From assembly GCA_964353875.1 (NCBI GenBank), contig CAYGXU010000073.1, forward strand, positions 1 to 16,323: a stretch of 16,323 bases of DNA. Reading direction: 5' to 3'. A program made the translations under genes and the position numbers. Shown here in pieces: positions 14,518-16,323 of the stretch (position 1 is the first letter of the stretch; the number at the start of each line of letters is the position of its first letter). The DNA comes from MGNI01 sp964353875. Lineage in GTDB: Bacteria; Chloroflexota; Anaerolineae; Anaerolineales; E44-bin32. Under the pieces are notes generated by a model. The model worked only from the letters and a program-made list of their open reading frames with translations. It searched no databases and had not been told where the DNA came from.

Positions 14518-16086
14518 TCAGAAAGTAGCAGAAAGAGTCTGTTCGGCTAAGCGCGCACTTCGACGAGCCAATTCCGAAATACTGTTTTCATCCCACTGGG
14601 CCAATGTGGTATGTAAAGTATCCTGCAGAGGTTCGGTCCATTTCTGAGGGATATTGGTGCTGCCATGGATCACCCCCATAATGGAACCGACATTGGCGCC
14701 ATTGCAATCGGTATCCAGACCGCAAGACACTGCCAGACAAATCGCCTTTTCAAAGTCAGCGCCGCTGTATAGCAGCGCTAGGGCCACCCAGGCCGTATTA
14801 TTAATGGCATGCACGGGATGGTATGAACCATATTTTAGAATCAGACGATCGTAAGCGACCTCCCAATCATCCGTTTCTTGAGAGAGTGCGATGACCTCCC
14901 GCAAGGTCTCCGCTAAACGACAGTTATGAGGGATCTCTGAAAGACCGACCTCGACGATTTCTCTCATATCCTCCGTGATGAAAGACCAGGCGATCGCCGC
15001 GGCGATGAACATGGCGCTATAGACACCATTTTTCGTATGCGATAGGCTGGCGTCTCGGTAGGCAAGCGTCGCGGCCAACTCCGGCTTTCCCGGTGCAACA
15101 TAGCCATAGATATCGGCGCGGATGCGGGCTCCGATGAACTCGCGTGCCGGATTGAGAGTGACTGCTGTCTCAGGAGGGGAGACATTCATGACCAAATTAC
15201 GATAGGCTACGCGTTCCGCCGTGTAGAGCTTGAAGTAGGGAAGATGGCTGAGCCACTCCGTGCCCACGTCGGAGGTAGAGAAGGATAAGCCATGGCTTTC
15301 CAGAATATGCAGGCCTAGCACGGTATAGTCCAGGTCGTCATCGTAAGGAACCCCATGGATCTCTCCCAGGAAGAAACCATCGCACTCCGGATTGAGGTCA
15401 AAGTAGGGAGGCATTGGCACAATACGTGGGATGTAATGGGCGAGCGGGTAGACATCCGCCATTTTGAGGTATTGGACAACTTTGCTCTTCGGCCAGCCGG
15501 CTTCAATCGGTTTGCCTAATACGCAACCAGCAGACCTCCCGAGCCAGGCCCCATAGATATGTTCATAAAGTGCATTCTGTGTCAATATCGGTTTACTCGC
15601 GCGCGGGCCAGGGGGTCTGGCTTCCCTGATCTCTTCGAGGGAATCGACTTCTACATAAGTGAACTCGGGTCGATGAGGCGCAGCCAACACCTCTCGGTAA
15701 AACTCATACGATTGATGCTTACTCCAATGGGGATGGGCTTCAAAAGCCCCTCGAAGTTCCTCTACTTCGTATCCTTCCTCCTCCCTCTGTTGGATTTCCA
15801 AACGCACCAATTGCTCCAATTCCGAGCCATCCATGGAGTTCACCATGCTAAATGAGGGCATACGTCGCACCTTTCGACGCTTGGTTTCATATAGTTCACT
15901 CACCCGCCGACGAGCCAGGCTTTGAGCAGCCGCATCAGGTTTGTAAGAAAGGGCTTCAATCGCCTCCAGTACACGCTCACGCGTGGCCTGCGAAATCCGG
16001 CCTTTCCCTGAAAGGACCTGTGAGACCGTGGCTTCGGAAACTCCCACCAACTTGGTGATGTCTTTCAGCGTGACTCTGCGTTTCAC
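14518..16086 (-). CDS. LacI-type HTH fused to an ADP-ribosylglycohydrolase-family domain, 522 aa
   Basis: Residues 5-60 are a complete LacI-family DNA-binding domain: TLKDITKLVGVSEATVSQVL as the helix-turn-helix, then the third helix and SYKPDAAAQSLARR as the hinge region. The normal periplasmic-binding-protein-like sensor is absent. After a charged, largely helical linker (about 61-170) comes an ADP-ribosylglycohydrolase (ARH/DraG/COG1397-like) fold. Its landmarks are YGAWLGRSAGCVLGKP (178-193), metal-site Asp cluster D249-D251 with D253 and T255, H350 in ASLSHTKNG, and GLDTDCNGANVGS (456-468) with D458 and D460. The metal ligands therefore look intact. The start is GTG at 16086 with a weak AGG, fitting low-level production of a regulator. 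It is the first gene of the long operon and lies behind a consensus promoter with a palindrome near +1. Confidence 0.9.
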   Translation of the reverse strand: MKRRVTLKDITKLVGVSEATVSQVLSGKGRISQATRERVLEAIEALSYKPDAAAQSLARRRVSELYETKRRKVRRMPSFSMVNSMDGSELEQLVRLEIQQREEEGYEVEELRGAFEAHPHWSKHQSYEFYREVLAAPHRPEFTYVEVDSLEEIREARPPGPRASKPILTQNALYEHIYGAWLGRSAGCVLGKPIEAGWPKSKVVQYLKMADVYPLAHYIPRIVPMPPYFDLNPECDGFFLGEIHGVPYDDDLDYTVLGLHILESHGLSFSTSDVGTEWLSHLPYFKLYTAERVAYRNLVMNVSPPETAVTLNPAREFIGARIRADIYGYVAPGKPELAATLAYRDASLSHTKNGVYSAMFIAAAIAWSFITEDMREIVEVGLSEIPHNCRLAETLREVIALSQETDDWEVAYDRLILKYGSYHPVHAINNTAWVALALLYSGADFEKAICLAVSCGLDTDCNGANVGSIMGVIHGSTNIPQKWTEPLQDTLHTTLAQWDENSISELARRSARLAEQTLSATF

Positions 16087-16149
16087 GGTGGCCTATTTCT
16101 TTGTAGTTTACCGGTTTATCAAAGGATATTTAGAATAGTTGATTTGCTT

Positions 16150-16157
16150 AAGCGCTT
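16150..16157. promoter_or_regulatory. AAGCGCTT palindrome, candidate operator for the LacI-type regulator
   Basis: This perfect 8-nt palindrome with a central CG fits the AANCGNTT core used by many LacI-family regulators. It extends as TAAAGCGCTTAA on the minus strand. It sits 11-18 nt downstream of the -10 hexamer, at about +4 to +11, where binding would block transcription. This suggests autoregulation and control of the downstream importer genes. Confidence 0.6.
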
Positions 16158-16167
16158 TATCATTATC

Positions 16168-16196
16168 ATTATAGGGCTGGTTAACCCCTTTGTCAA
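16168..16196 (-). promoter_or_regulatory. Full-consensus sigma-70 promoter of the regulator/importer operon
   Basis: On the minus strand TTGACA (16191-16196) and TATAAT (16168-16173) match consensus at 12 of 12 positions, with the optimal 17-nt spacer. The expected transcript start is near 16161, giving a leader of about 75 nt before the GTG at 16086. The spacer contains GGTTAACC (16179-16186), another perfect 8-nt palindrome. A promoter this strong in front of a repressor-type gene suggests it is normally held off. Confidence 0.88.
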
Positions 16197-16270
16197 CTGC
16201 ATTTCCTCAAGGGGTGCATTCCACGGAGTGTTGCATCCTGTACTCCCGCGGCTAGATTTGGAGCGGTGTG

Positions 16271-16293
16271 GGGCTGTCTTAAGAGATCAGCCC
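16271..16293. terminator. Hairpin near the right edge
   Basis: GGGCTG (16271-16276) and CAGCCC (16288-16293) form a 6-bp stem with an 11-nt loop. A T-rich stretch (TATTCTATCTTT) follows on the plus strand. It could end a gene lying beyond the window, but no coding sequence is visible to confirm this. I see nothing else definable in 16200-16323. Confidence 0.3.
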
Positions 16294-16323
16294 TATTCTA
16301 TCTTTGGCACTCATATTGCCAGG

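Overview
The window is a carbohydrate- or glycoconjugate-utilisation locus in which every convincing gene lies on the minus strand, so it reads right to left. The organism is probably a Chloroflexota bacterium (Anaerolineae/Caldilineae type). This is an inference from the lipoprotein solute-binding protein, whose lipobox is followed by a long Thr/Pro/Glu linker, and from the mid-to-high GC, shared regulator style and degenerate CTCACC...GGGAG intergenic repeats. No rRNA, tRNA or other taxonomic marker is present.

Right to left. (1) 16087-16323 is a control region with a full-consensus sigma-70 promoter (TTGACA, 17 nt, TATAAT) and an AAGCGCTT palindrome just downstream of the predicted transcription start. 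(2) 14518-16086 encodes the most unusual protein: a LacI-type helix-turn-helix domain joined in one frame to an ADP-ribosylglycohydrolase-family (ARH/COG1397-like) domain in place of the usual sugar-binding sensor. (3) 13369-14505 is a URO-D-superfamily protein. (4) 11824-13281, 10855-11748 and 10018-10842 encode a binding lipoprotein and two permeases of a CUT1-type ABC importer. A strong stem-loop separates the binding-protein and permease genes, and no ATPase gene is present. (5) 8857-10008 is a probable alpha/alpha-toroid protein. (6) 7474-8751 is a DegT/DnrJ/EryC1/StrS aminotransferase-fold enzyme. (7) 6663-7493 and 5854-6666 are two translationally coupled amidohydrolase-2-like proteins; the first has lost every metal ligand and the second keeps them all.

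A 300-nt gap (5554-5853) holds two inverted repeats and a candidate promoter. It separates this long transcription unit from a second group: a cytoplasmic MngB-like GH38 alpha-mannosidase (2938-5553), a CehA/McbA-type PHP-domain metallohydrolase (1397-2809) and an alpha/beta-hydrolase (568-1335). The left 567 nt carry no convincing gene; they hold a tandem repeat of about 152 bp.

Taken together: the importer would bring in an oligosaccharide or glycoconjugate, the GH38 enzyme would cleave alpha-mannosidic bonds inside the cell, and the esterase/hydrolase, PHP and amidohydrolase proteins would process the aglycone or substituents. The fused regulator would control the first unit. The substrate cannot be read from the sequence.
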